From NCBI RefSeq assembly GCF_000340215.1, contig NW_006921534.1, forward strand, positions 2,143,248 through 2,207,247: a stretch of 64,000 nucleotides of DNA, read 5' to 3'. The notes below the pieces were generated by a model, which ran no database searches, was not told where the DNA came from, and saw nothing but the letters and a program-made list of their open reading frames with translations. The stretch comes from Pseudocercospora fijiensis CIRAD86. Its lineage: Eukaryota; Ascomycota; Dothideomycetes; Mycosphaerellales; Mycosphaerellaceae. This document shows positions 44,804-55,684 of the stretch, piece by piece; the first letter of the stretch is position 1, and each line of letters opens with the position of its first letter. The translations under genes and the position numbers were made by a program.

Positions 44804-45394
44804 AGGTGGAAGTACGATTGAGTGATTAGAGACTGTAATTTTAGGGACTTTTTTTGGTAGGAGGTTTTAGACGAGTTAGGTATATAGTGGTACACGAGAA
44901 ACAAGTTCTAAAAAGTTGGTCTTTGTGCCTCAAAATTTCCCCTTCAATTGAGTAGAATTGGTATTCACAATGTCGCTCGCACGCTCGCTATTCCGCCTTT
45001 ATTCAGGGTATTCTCAAACGCACAAATCAGAAGAACAAAAAGATGCGGACTATGAAGTTACATGAAGTGATTTCGTGTGTGTGTGCACGTCATCACCTGA
45101 ATATGAAGCCTCCAATTTCCCCATGCGCCATGAGGCCTGTATCCGCCTCTTTCCTCTTTTCCTGTCATGTCATAAGCGTCGTATCGGTAATGTCGCAAGT
45201 TATGTGCAAAGGCCGTGAAATGTTGCGAATTCGTAAATGTCGTCCGGGGTGATGCCCTTTTAAAAGCTTTCCAAATCGGTTCAATGGCGCTCAGTGTTGT
45301 ATGTCTTGCGCGACACGGCCATGCAGGAGCTCGTTGGCGGAGGCCCCGTCCAGTCGTGGAGTCGCTGAGAGCAATTGCGCCATTTGATCGGTCT
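44804..45394. other. Intergenic between convergent genes
   Basis: This holds the 3' ends of the secreted protein gene (+) and kinase gene (-). Short open frames here have no features. A T-rich run near 44850 may belong to the terminator of the secreted protein gene. Confidence 0.4.
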
Positions 45395-48140
45395 CTACGA
45401 CGCCCAAAGCCCTCTCGCGCAATCTTCCTCGCACATCTCGCGGCAGCCTTCAAACCACTCACTCCGAAGAGCCTCCGAAATCGTGAAGCGCAGATCTATA
45501 TCTCTCTCCAGGCATCCTTTAACGAGATCGATGACTTCAGCTCCGCCCGCTGCGGCATGGCGAAGCGCATATTCATCCCATTCTGCGTGAAGAATAAGTT
45601 CTGCGGTTTTGCTGGGCATGGGATGTCGGAACGGTAGGTCTCCTGTACAAAGCGCGTAAACGATTACTCCAAAAGCCCAGACATCGCCGGCTGTTTCGAA
45701 CAATTTGCGGTTAACGGAGAGCCCCTTCGGCGACGCGTATTCGAGTGTGCCAATGATGGAGGACGCGGTCCTTTTGGGGAGCTCGCCAGATAGTGACAGA
45801 TACTCCATGTCGCGCTCTGTGACAGCGCCTTCGTCCATGCTCTCGCTGTGTAAGAAGTCTGCAAGTCCAAAATCGCAGAGTCGTAACACTCCACCGTCGG
45901 ATTCAGCATTCGGCACGCTCATGTCGATCAAGCAGTTTTCGAGCTTCACGTCGCGGTGGCAGACTCGAATGTCCTCATGCAAATATCGCAGCGCGCAAGC
46001 TAATTGGTACGCGTAACTCTTCGCCAGTTTCGGTGCTAGACCTTTGCGACCGTCGCTGCTGGAAGCATTTTGTCTTGACTTCCTTACCAGATCGAAAAGT
46101 GTGCCACCTGTGTTCAAGTCCATGACGCAGAAAGTCGCGAAGTCAGTCTCATAGACAGCGTGAAGACTGAGAATATGTCGGTGCTGGAGGTATCGCCATA
46201 TCGAGACTTCGTGCTCCACTTCTTGCTGCGCCTTTTCGTTTTCTGCCTCGCCGACCCCAGTTATGCTCTTCCGTACAATCTTGACAGCGCGAACAGTGCG
46301 GTTGCCGTGTTCGTCGATCGAATGCACTTCTTTGACCACGCCGAACCCGCCTCGATTGAGCGTGCGACCAATGATGTACTCGTTGTTCAGTCCAATGCTT
46401 TGGCCTTCGTCGTCAGGCTTCGACTCAGTCGCATTCTCTTCCACATCTCCCTTTCCCCAGTTGGCGAGGAATGCATGGGCGGGGCTGACCGAGGTTTGCG
46501 CAGAGTTCGATCTACGTGAAGAACGTCGAGAGGCTGCACCAGGAATCCGTTGAGGACGCATCCGTATTGATCGCGTGCTGGAGTTCCGGCTTAACGGATC
46601 GTACATGTCCTCAATCGACGAGGCGACAGGCGAAAGCGAGTGGTCCACTTGACGCGACTCGGGTATAGTCTGCGGCGATACCATTAATTTTGCAGCTATG
46701 GACTCCACAGAGTCGGTCAACGTGCTCAGATCGGGTGGCGATAGTGGCGATTGCAGTGCTTCTTCATTGGACGGAAATATCATCGATGCGGATGTCAGGG
46801 ACGCTGTCGGCACTTCCTGATTGTTTCTCGTCCCTAACCTCGTTGCTCGACCGGCGGACCGGCTCTCCTACACATCAAATGTTGGCGCGATTCATGGCAT
46901 GGGGTGATGTTTACGCGTTAGACTTACCGGTGAAGGGGTTCGTCTTGAACTCGGCAGGATCGTAGACTCCGACAGGTCCTCCGCTGATGGAAGACTCCCG
47001 ATCAGCCATCTCGTCCTGGTCAGCGGCGACATCCTCTGCGCGTCGCGGTGGAGATTTTGCTCTGGGCTGTCCAGGTCGGCGAGATCCGAGGAAGCTACCT
47101 TGTCGCTCAGCGGAGGAAGAAAGAGGGATTCTTCGGCCGTCGTCGGTTCGCGCAGTTGGGCAGAAGGATATTGCTCTTCCACGCTTGCTAAGATTTGCCT
47201 GGAGAGCCTCGATCTCGGCGGTGCGCTGTTCGGCGCGGCTGGCTGAGAAGGCTCTCCAGGAGACGCCGGAACCATTCTGCTTCGGCTTGTCGACCCTCTG
47301 CACTTCGTGGCTCTTTTTCAGCGGGTCTACCACTTTCAGAAGGTCGTCAGGGTTGACTTCCTCCGCACTGCCTTTGCGGGAAGCGACGGCTTCTTCGTCA
47401 GAATCGCTATCTTCCAGGTATTTCTGGGGAAGCTAAGTTAGCGCGAGATTTCATGATCACGTGATTCATGTTCGACTTACAGTTCCAGCGAAGGGCGACG
47501 CGACAGTATGAAGAGGAACAGCTACAGCAGAATTGTGCCTGGGTGATGTTTCGGCAACAGCAGGTAGTCGAGTGCCGTGCGGCGTGGACGAGCGCGGGAG
47601 ACCGTCGGTAGGATCTGAGCCTCTGTGTTTGGTTGACGGAGCCGGGCTTGCGCCGCGACCAGTGCGAGTAGTGGAGTTGGAGTATGTCTCGTCGTCAGAA
47701 CTGTCGTCAAGGTATGCCAAATTGCCTGCTGCGAGCGCTGCAGCCTTTTTCGCCTCACTGAGCGCCGGGAGACTGCCACGCCGGCCTGATCCGTCGATCA
47801 CGCGCGCTACTGCGGCGACTCTCCGAGGTGCTGGACTGGGACGGCGGTCGGATCTTTTCTTTGTGGGGACGTCGTCTAGGAAGTCATCGTCGCTGTCGCG
47901 AAAGGCGTCAATGGATGCAAAGGGGGAGCTCACGCTCTTGCTCGCGGACGGTGCTCGGGGCGGTCGCGGTGATGGCGACGGCTTGACCACGGGCAGTGCC
48001 TTGGTCTTGGGTCTGCTCTTCCTGTCCTCTTCCTCACTATCATCTTCGAAGCCCGTCGCAAAGGGATCAGGTCGACCGCGTCGGCGTGCGGTTTGGACTC
48101 GGAGACCGCTAAAGTGCTTCTGAATGTCGTATGCGGCCAT
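45395..48140 (-). CDS. Serine/threonine protein kinase with long disordered N-terminus
   Basis: Exon 1 is 48140-47481, intron 47480-47424 (GTAAGT, CTAAC, CCCCAG), exon 2 is 47423-46928, intron from 46927 (GTAAGT), and exon 3 ends at 45395. The second acceptor is uncertain. TAG ending at 46834 or GAG ending at 46846 keeps the kinase frame; the more obvious TAG ending at 46868 does not. With the first choice the protein has 864 residues. The N-terminal 530 residues are Ser/Pro/Arg-rich with acidic patches. The kinase domain follows: glycine loop NRGGFGVVKEV, Lys in RAVKIV, catalytic CHRDVKLENC, DFG in LCDFGLADF. The usual APE motif reads ASP. It resembles CAMK-type fungal kinases; the exact family is not assigned. 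Confidence 0.82.
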
Positions 48141-50255
48141 AAAAGGCTGCGATGCCACTGCTGTTATTGTGTGGGGTGTGGAGTCGCGCTTGGGTTCGGA
48201 AGCAGCATGGACGTCCAAGAAACACAGCTTTGCTCGGCAGCACAGCAGCAGCGAACAATGGACGAAGCGTTTCTTATATGAACTAGTGGCCACCCATGCA
48301 TTTGGCAATGTAGTCAAACTGTATGGCTGTTAAGTAACCCCGGCGCAGGCAGTAATGGTGCTGGGACTGGTCCGCAGCGGTGGAATGATCCAATCCTCAG
48401 GCAGAGCCAAAGAGGGGCAGGCGAACCGTGAATCAGTCTTTATCGAGCCAGCAAGAGCCATAATAAGGGATGACGGACTTGCCAAGGAACAAGGAGTCTT
48501 GGCGCGGACTGTACAGCCTCAACCTTGAAGGGCGTGTGTGTGCTTTGGCGTCTCAGTCCATTTGGTGCACGTATGACTTTTGGAGCACAAAGCCCAAGAC
48601 GGAAGTGTGTGGAGTCTTGAGCTCGGAGCTGGCTGGCCAGGCCTTGTCTCTCCGCTATGCGATGCGGTCCGCGAAGCACGATCCACGGTGAGAGCCGAAC
48701 AACAAATGAGAAGCTCAGCACCGATCGAACATCATTCAGAAACTGCGGTAAGCCTCCGTCCAAGACGTCTTTGCTGCAGAGCGGGAGCCACGGGACAAGC
48801 TAGTAACGTTAGGATGATCTTCCAAAAGGCCAGGGTCGCTCGTGCATGCTGCATTTACACGATGCAACGCCGCAGAACCTACGACAACGTGCCACGGTCG
48901 CTGAAATCAAGCGCACGCACACCGCCTGGCTCGATTAAAGATTTGCGGTGGCACTTGGCACTCGTCCCGCCTGGAGAAGTGTCGCCATCGCAGGGATGCC
49001 GTTCGGTCGGCGTGAACTGCGTGCATGGCAGCCTGGAGATGCAAAGCTCGATGGACATGGACTCTGACTTTCGGCGGATTGACAGGCCAGCGGAATGCAG
49101 CGAGAGCCGGAGAGTGTATTCTAGTGTGAGCGGAGCCGGTCCAAAGCAAATCACATGAAAAGCAACGGGATCCGTTCTCGTGCAGCTTGTTGAGCTCCAG
49201 CTGTTCTGCGGCCAAGACCACCAAGCAGTGGTATTCAGAAATGCCAACAAGTGTGGGCTTGTTTGTGATGAGATGAAGTGTAAACAAACGCAGCTAGTGA
49301 TGGGTAGCATGTTAGAGGGGGTCTACGTGGGTGGGCAACTACACCTAGGCGGTCGCTTGTTCCGATGCAGTGTGGGCAGATCAAAAGACGGCGGATCAAG
49401 CTACCACTGCTCTGAAGTACCTATTGTCGTGTGACTAGCAGGGAGAGCAGGGTCCCGCGAAGGAGGCTGTGTAGTCAGAGGACAAATACCAGAAATGCCT
49501 CAGTGGAGCGATGAAGTATGGCATGGAAGGGCTCGCAGACACGCGAAGACAGACTGTACATCGAACCAACTTCACGGCCAAGGTACGTCAGAGATGACAG
49601 ATAGCTGTGCATATACCGGGACAACGCAGCAACGCAGGAGCTAGACGGCTGGCAGCAGCAGTTGAGCCTCGATGCTGCCCGAGCGCAAGCCACTTTCGAG
49701 GGCTGCATATTCTCTGATCAGATAATGCTGCACTCTGCGCGTGTTCCCTGAGGGATCAATATCGTTATCGTGTGTGAGTAGTGTCGAACGGAAAGGTACG
49801 TTTGGAAGAAACATTGCAGCACGCGGGCCGCAGCGGCAGCGGCAGCGGCAGCGGCAGCGGCAGCGCACAGACTGGATGACCAGGCTGGTGCTTGCTGTGG
49901 GCGGGGAGTGGAGTTGGTTGAGAAGCGGCAATGTATCGCGATGGCCGTTCTGGCGGGCAGAGTAGACTCAGTAGAGACTGCCAGCGCGCGATAGAGATGG
50001 TGTGCTGCCACGCCGAGATCTTGTGAGCGCGTGGGACGACCAATACGGAGCAGAAGCGAGCGGCATCCTTCTTCGCATTCACATTCACATGACGCCAGCA
50101 TCGTGATAGCCCAGCTCAGGCACAAGCACACGCACACGCACACGCACAACTCGACCATAGCTCAGCTCAGCTTTGCCTACGACCAACCGAAAACACCTCA
50201 TCCGCGAACACCAACCCAACCCAACCCAGGCTGCTGCCGCTGCCGCCCATGCAGC
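48141..50255. other. 2.1 kb divergent intergenic region, kinase / Vac8
   Basis: No convincing gene is seen in this unusually long gap. Several overlapping short open frames (for example 48580-49158) have no family features. It contains a hexanucleotide repeat at 49829-49865 and a (CACACG)-type repeat near 50127-50148. The last 100 bases before 50256 are C/A-rich like a fungal 5' leader. A long untranslated leader or a non-coding RNA is possible but not shown. Confidence 0.45.
49829..49865. repeat. Hexanucleotide microsatellite (CGGCAG)n
   Basis: About six uninterrupted copies of CGGCAG. On the minus strand this would read as an Ala or Cys/Arg repeat, but no gene supports that. Confidence 0.9.
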
Positions 50256-52233
50256 ATGGCCATGGCCGACCTCTGTCGAAGGCTCTTTTCGTGCTGCGGC
50301 AGTAAGCAACCCTCCTCCTCCTCCGCGCCTCGAAGCCCGCGACTCGGCCTGGTCGCCGAACATGAATGCCAGATGCTGACTGTCGCACAGGCCGCGCGAA
50401 GGTCGACTACGATAATGTGCTAGCAGATTCAGAGCGCGAAGCTGTCGCCGACCTCCTCAACTACCTCGAAAACGTAAAGCTACACCTACCTCATCGATCC
50501 ATCCTCGCGCGTGCCTTGGCTAATGGTGGAGACACAGAGAGCAGAAACAGACTTCTTCTCGGGCGAGCCGTTAAACGCACTCTCAACCCTCGTATACAGC
50601 CAGAACATTGACCTGCAGCGGAGCGCAAGTTTGACATTTGCCGAAATCACAGAAAGAGGCATGTCGTGGCATGCAATCAGCAGATGGCTTTTCGCTAACG
50701 TGGATACGCCCAGATGTCCGCCCCGTCGATAGACAAACGCTCGAGCCCATCCTCTTCCTCCTCGAAAGTAGCGACATCGAAGTCCAACGTGCTGCCTCGG
50801 CTGCCCTTGGCAATCTTGCCGTTGATGGACAAAACAAGACTCTCATCGTCTCGCTCGGCGGCCTCAACCCGCTCATCCGGCAGATGAACAGCCAGAACGT
50901 GGAAGTGCAATGTAATGCGGTCGGCTGTATAACAAACCTGGCCACACACGAGGAAAACAAAGCACGTATAGCACGATCTGGCGCATTGGCGCCGCTGACC
51001 AGACTTGCCAAGAGCAAGGATATGCGAGTGCAGCGCAACGCCACTGGCGCTCTCCTGAACATGACACATTCGGACGACAACCGGCAACAGCTTGTCTCAG
51101 CCGGCGCGATACCAGTGCTTGTCAGTCTTCTCAGCAGTCCAGACACCGATGTGCAATACTACTGTACGACAGCCTTGAGCAATATCGCAGTTGATAGCAC
51201 GAACCGCAAGCGACTCGCGCAAACCGAGCCCAGACTGGTGCAAAGCCTGGTACACTTGATGAGAGGGCAGGCGCCGAAGGTTCAATGTCAAGCAGCACTG
51301 GCACTTCGGAACTTGGCCAGTGATGAGAAGTACCAGTTGGAGATTGTCAAAGCAGGAGGTTTGCCACCGTTACTGGGCTTGCTACAAAGCAGCTATCTGC
51401 CTCTCATTCTCTCTGCAGTCGCGTGCATACGGAACATCAGCATACACCCAATGAACGAGTCACCAATCATCGATGCTGGCTTCCTAAAGCCTCTGGTGGA
51501 CCTGCTTGGATCGACTGACAACGAGGAGATTCAATGCCATGCTATATCAACGCTGCGAAACTTGGCCGCGTCATCGGATCGGAACAAGCAGCTAGTCCTC
51601 CAGGCGGGAGCAGTGGTCAAATGCAAGGAGCTTGTGCTAGATGTACCACTCAGCGTGCAATCAGAGATGACTGCTGCGATTGCAGTGCTCGCTCTTTCAG
51701 ACGACTTGAAGCCACAGCTATTGGATCTTGGTGTCTTTGAAGTTCTCATTCCCTTGACCGAGAGCGAAAGTATCGAGGTGCAAGGCAATAGCGCGGCAGC
51801 CCTTGGCAACTTGAGCAGCAAAGGTAAGCTCGGCATTCACCGTCTCTCCGGAAAGTGCTAATGACTTGCAGTTGGTGACTACACCCTCTTCCGCTCATCT
51901 TGGAATCAGCCATCTGGTGGTATCCACGGGTACTTGAATAGGTTCTTGGCCTCAGGAGATCCAACCTTCCAACATATTGCAATTTGGACACTCTTACAAC
52001 TTCTGGAATCTGGAGACGAGGAACTTACGGACATGATCAAGAAGTCTGAAGATGTCATGAAGATGGTCCGCGAAATCAGCGAGAAGACTGTCGAATCTGA
52101 AGACGAAGGCGACGAGAGCGAAGATGGCGAAGGCGAAGTTGTTGTGCTGGCAAGAAGATGTCTCGACATTAGTAACGGCGACGTTGCGCCTGGAAGCAAG
52201 ACCGATAGCCAGCCTTCGTCATACAAGACGTAG
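50256..52233 (+). CDS. vac8: Vac8, armadillo-repeat vacuolar protein
   Basis: Five exons: 50256-50301, 50391-50473, 50538-50658, 50714-51823, 51872-52233, giving 573 residues, with phases adding exactly. The sequence follows fungal Vac8 closely: [37 protein letters not shown], then about eleven armadillo repeats (for example [17 protein letters not shown] and [13 protein letters not shown]), and the C-terminal VGDYTLF region. Vac8 sits on the vacuole membrane and acts in inheritance, nucleus-vacuole junctions, fusion and Cvt/autophagy. The third intron (50659-50713) uses a GC donor. The N-terminus lacks Gly2 for myristoylation but has Cys7, Cys13 and Cys14 for palmitoylation. An acidic, Glu/Asp-rich C-terminal extension follows the last repeat. 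Confidence 0.95.
50659..50713 (+). other. vac8: GC-AG intron in vac8
   Basis: The donor is AAGAG|GCATGT and the acceptor CCCAG, with GCTAAC as branch point near 50694. Only this junction gives the conserved ITERDVRPVD reading. A GT donor at 50662 would give a shifted or non-conserved join. Confidence 0.8.
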
Positions 52234-52868
52234 GGGCAGCTTGAATCGCTTCTGTCCTGGAACATGGCTGGCGTTGGCAGCGGCACCATCGAATGTCGCT
52301 GATTTCGGAACCTTCGCCTCCGCGCTCTTCACTGGTCGGCCGATCTGAATCGGGCGAAGTGGAACATTTGCATTATGAAGTTTTACAGCGAGCAAGCGAG
52401 CAGATCGAGATTTCACAGCATCATACTGGCGTTTCGACAAGAGGCGCTTGTCCAATAGCGGCGCCTATTAGGGTGGGCGTGTACTTTTTGTTATGCAAGG
52501 ATACGAACGTGCGTAATTATGGAGTGTGTATTTGGATGGACGAATTGCTTGAAAGCATGCTACTACTCTATACCTCTACAGTTTGTGGCATAAATGGATC
52601 ATGCAACCCGGTCGCCTTTGCGCGAAACTCTTCTTATCTTTCTGTTTGCCAGGTGAAGTGCGTACGTTATTCCTGCTGGAACCATTCTCGCTAGTTATGC
52701 AGTAGACCGGCATGATGCTGGAGGCCGTGGTGTTTGACGAAGTATGGAGTTGCTGGCGAGCTGGGTGAAGATCAGCAGCATCCTCGCTGTCATCTGACTT
52801 TGGACGAGCGACGAGCAACAAGCACGAAAGCAGTTGGTCGAGATACCAACGGCGTGGCGATTCTGAAA
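52234..52868. other. Intergenic, no gene seen
   Basis: This follows vac8. Overlapping short open frames on both strands carry no features. Confidence 0.4.
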
Positions 52869-53228
52869 ATGGAATGTCAAAAATGTTTTGGGCGAGGTGA
52901 GCAGCTCCGTCTCACCTCACGAAGCTCCGAAGCAACGGGGCTGCTGAATCGTGGCGAATGGGAGGAGGATGCTAAAGCTCTGCTGGGAATCTTTGGCAAC
53001 GCCGGATGCTTCTCCAATGAGGCGACCGAGGTGTTCGAGAGATATAGAGAGCGCCTGAAACGACCAGCTCCGATCGAGGACGGCGGCCTGAGCGAGAAGC
53101 GCAGAAGAGCGACGGAGATGCGGGAGGAGGACAGCTGTCGCGCCCCCGACGTCGAGGCGAGCGACAGCGCGGGTGAGGATGAGGTTGTGGGAGCAGCGGA
53201 GGAAGTCATTGAGATAGATTCCGACTAG
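52869..53228 (+). CDS. Small hypothetical protein with acidic tail, 119 aa
   Basis: The frame from ATG 52869 has an N-terminal CQKC pair, a helical middle (residues about 37-65, rich in Glu/Ala/Phe), a basic patch (EKRRRATEM) like a nuclear localisation signal, and an acidic C-terminus ending EEVIEIDSD. The VIEI run next to acidic residues fits a SUMO-interacting motif. The frame is open back to 52734. A GTGAGC donor-like site near 52897 raises the chance of an unrecognised intron. No family is recognised. Whether it is a real gene rests on its codon pattern only. Confidence 0.4.
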   Translation: MECQKCFGRGEQLRLTSRSSEATGLLNRGEWEEDAKALLGIFGNAGCFSNEATEVFERYRERLKRPAPIEDGGLSEKRRRATEMREEDSCRAPDVEASDSAGEDEVVGAAEEVIEIDSD

Positions 53229-53654
53229 GTCGAAAGTGTTGATACCACGAGTGAGCTCACCTGGACTCCGTAGTGCAAGTGTTGCTTCGGGAAAAAATGT
53301 CACTTTCACATGCAACAGAGGAAAGTGCGGGATGCCTGGGCAACGGCTGCCACAAAACGCCTGGACAGAACCTGCACGCAAGAGACGGAGCTTGCGTATA
53401 TTCTTAATTCGACGTGATGACATGCACTGTTGTGCCTTTGGCGGTGCCACAAAATGAAGTCGGCAATTCCACGATCCTGTCCATCCCAAGCTCTCATGCT
53501 CGACCGTTGCGCCTCTGCATGCTCAGTTCTGCCAATGCTGTAGGCTCACGGACCATCAAAACAAACATGAAGCTCTTCTAGTCGCGAATTTTAACTCATT
53601 GCATGGCCGTCACCACCATTGGCGCTTCCACTGGCGCTCCTTCGGCCAGCGACC
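53229..53654. other. Intergenic, no gene seen
   Basis: Probably promoter and leader of the coiled-coil gene at 53655. A short upstream ATG at 53602 is out of frame with it. Confidence 0.4.
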
Positions 53655-54401
53655 ATGGATTCCCTCGAGCAGATGCGAGAATGGCTGCTCAGCGCCCAGC
53701 CCGTGCTTAAAAAGCTCAACAAGGAAATCCAGGACCATGAGCACCAAGTCCTGCACATCAGCGAGCAACTCAAGACAGCCCAGAGTGACAGCACGAGGAA
53801 GCAGAAGACTATCGACGAGCATCAGGAGAAGCTCATCAAGCTGGAAGAGGAGCGCGACAGCTTCAAGGCGAAGTACGACGAAGCCAAGAAGTCCTACGTC
53901 CAGGGCCAGAAGACCATCGATGAGTATCAGGAGAAGCTGATCAAGCTGGAAGAGGAGCGCGATAGTCTCAAGATGAAGTACGATGAGGCCAAGAAATGCT
54001 ACGTCCAGGGTCACAAGGACCAGCGTAGAGAGGACGCGAAGCGGGACGACCAGATCAAGCAGCTTCGCCGCAAGTGCAACGACTTTGAGGAGCGTCTGGA
54101 GGCAGCCGAGGCCACAATACTGCAAGCTACAACGGAAGCGGAGGAGGCTCGTGATGATGTCGATCGTGTGCGGAAGGGCGTGGAAGAGGTCAAGCAAGCA
54201 GCCGCTGAGCTGTCTAAGCCCGAGTTCAGCGCCTTCAACGAGGCCACGGCCGGTCTTCTGGGCAAAGCACTCGACAATATGCGGAGCACATCGAAGCACT
54301 TGCTGAAGGCCGAAGAGGGAGAGGAGCAACGTCGCGCAAAGCGGATTAGGCTGAGCCTGAAGGGCGCTACGTCTAGAGCACCGATAGCTCTTGACGATTA
54401 G
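53655..54401 (+). CDS. Coiled-coil protein with duplicated 35-residue unit, 248 aa
   Basis: Starting at ATG 53655 (GACC context), the protein is nearly all charged helix with heptad spacing of Leu/Ile, so a long coiled coil is expected from about residue 18 to 185. Residues 50-84 and 85-119 are tandem copies of one unit (QKTIDExQEKLIKLEEERDS core), encoded by 105 bp direct repeats at 53802-53906 and 53907-54011. The C-terminus has a basic RRAKRIRLSLK stretch and ends ALDD. There is no membrane segment. The family is not recognised. It is the first of three consecutive coiled-coil loci. Confidence 0.8.
   Translation: MDSLEQMREWLLSAQPVLKKLNKEIQDHEHQVLHISEQLKTAQSDSTRKQKTIDEHQEKLIKLEEERDSFKAKYDEAKKSYVQGQKTIDEYQEKLIKLEEERDSLKMKYDEAKKCYVQGHKDQRREDAKRDDQIKQLRRKCNDFEERLEAAEATILQATTEAEEARDDVDRVRKGVEEVKQAAAELSKPEFSAFNEATAGLLGKALDNMRSTSKHLLKAEEGEEQRRAKRIRLSLKGATSRAPIALDD
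53802..54011 (+). repeat. 105 bp in-frame tandem duplication
   Basis: Two 105 bp units, 53802-53906 and 53907-54011, lie head to tail in the coiled-coil gene. Each encodes 35 residues, an exact multiple of seven, so the heptad register is kept. Confidence 0.9.
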
Positions 54402-54776
54402 GTACACGCAGTGGAGGTTGTGGACAGCTTGAGATGTACAGGTAGGACTGGGGTGCAAAAGAACACTGTCAAGAAGGTGTCGAGGTAGGATATCAATTGC
54501 TGAGGCAAATGAGCATCTTGGCGGAGAGTTCCCTTGTTTGACTCGCATCGCCCCGAGACATGTTGGTGACCTTGATTGTGGCGTGGCGTGCAGTTGTCTC
54601 ATGCACTTTTGTTGTCGCGAAACAGACCATCTCAACAATTGTCGCATGTTGACTTCCAGATATTCGCAGACTGTACCAGTGCTTTCTTCGCGCGCGACTG
54701 CGACACGCCTTTGAGAATCCAAGAGACGGCACGGCTCCTCTTTCAGGCTCCTAAATCGGGGCCCCAGGCTCTTGAA
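54402..54776. other. Intergenic, no gene seen
   Basis: The frame at 54777 stays open upstream to 54576, but that part shows no helical pattern. No other feature is supported. Confidence 0.4.
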
Positions 54777-55210
54777 ATGGCAGGAACCGAATTTGACATC
54801 TTGAAGGACGACACCATCACAAGATTCGAGCGAGAAGAAACATGATCTCGAGTGCCGGCTCCAGCTCCTCGTCGAACAATGCAACAGCCTCGTCCCCAAA
54901 TACAACTCCCAAGACTCCATGTCCGACATGTACCAGCATGACGCCTTTCTGTCGCGGGAGCAGCTCGACGTGGCTGAGACAAAATATGAGGAAGTTCAAC
55001 TCGAGATTGCAGAAATTGCAGGCCTCGCTAGAACTTGTTAATGAGCGGACCGAGATGATCGTATCGAATGCGGAGGCGCTAGAACTGGCGCTCGCGACCG
55101 CCCAGCGGCGGCACGACGAGCTAGCGGACATGAATGAGGAATTGGTGCGCGAGAATCATGATCCGAGAGACGAGCTCGGGGTATTGAAGCGGTATCGTGA
55201 CGGGGATTGA
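54777..55210 (+). pseudogene. Broken coiled-coil protein gene
   Basis: The ATG at 54777 opens a frame (AGTEFDILKDDTITRFERE) that stops at 54845. Coiled-coil coding continues in a second frame (DLECRLQLLVEQCNSL to about 55030) and then in a third (ASLELVNERTEMIVSNAEAL to the stop at 55210). No GT-AG introns would join these, so two frameshifts are the simplest explanation. If a sequencing error is to blame it could be intact. The chain resembles in style, but not clearly in sequence, the neighbours on either side. Confidence 0.5.
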
Positions 55211-55684
55211 GAAGAAGGCACAGGGGGCGTGCCTAAGGGGGTCATTCGAATGACTGATCGCAGGCTCATCGGCCTCGGAGCTAGCTTTCTCATACTAGAA
55301 TCGAATCGATATTGAAAGTGTTTCGTTGCGAATTGCCAGGTCATGCTCCATAACGCAGCTCCAGATTATTAGCCGTGAGTACAGCAGTCGGGGCTGATAC
55401 GGCTGTGCTCTGTGTGCCATCTCTGGTGTCTCCTTCACCTCTCAGTTGTATCGTGTTGCGCAGAGACAGAGCTTCGGACTTGAACAGAGATTGTTCGATC
55501 CTGACACGAGACGAATTTGATCTCAGACATCAGTCGCGCTGTTCCAGTTTTCGAGATTGTGTCTTGGGACGAAGTTAATGTATATTGCTTGCAGACGGCC
55601 ACGTCCACGATTGAACTCCAATTGTTTAAACAGTCACGACGAAAATTCTCCATTGCTGGTTGTCCAGCGAATTCATCTCCGAAA
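55211..55684. other. Intergenic, no gene seen
   Basis: The frame of the next gene is open upstream to 55517, but those codons look like leader sequence. No other feature was found. Confidence 0.4.

Noticed and set aside
47533..48123. Plus-strand 196-codon frame
   Set aside because: It is antisense to kinase exon 1, whose splice sites and continuity are convincing.
48580..49158. Plus-strand 192-codon frame upstream of vac8
   Set aside because: No domain, overlapping frames on both strands, and no splice continuity.
50583..51146. Minus-strand frame of 187 codons
   Set aside because: It is antisense to the armadillo repeats of vac8.
53610..54929. Long minus-strand frame of 439 codons
   Set aside because: It is the antisense of the coiled-coil gene, an open-frame artefact of Glu/Lys/Leu-rich coding sequence.
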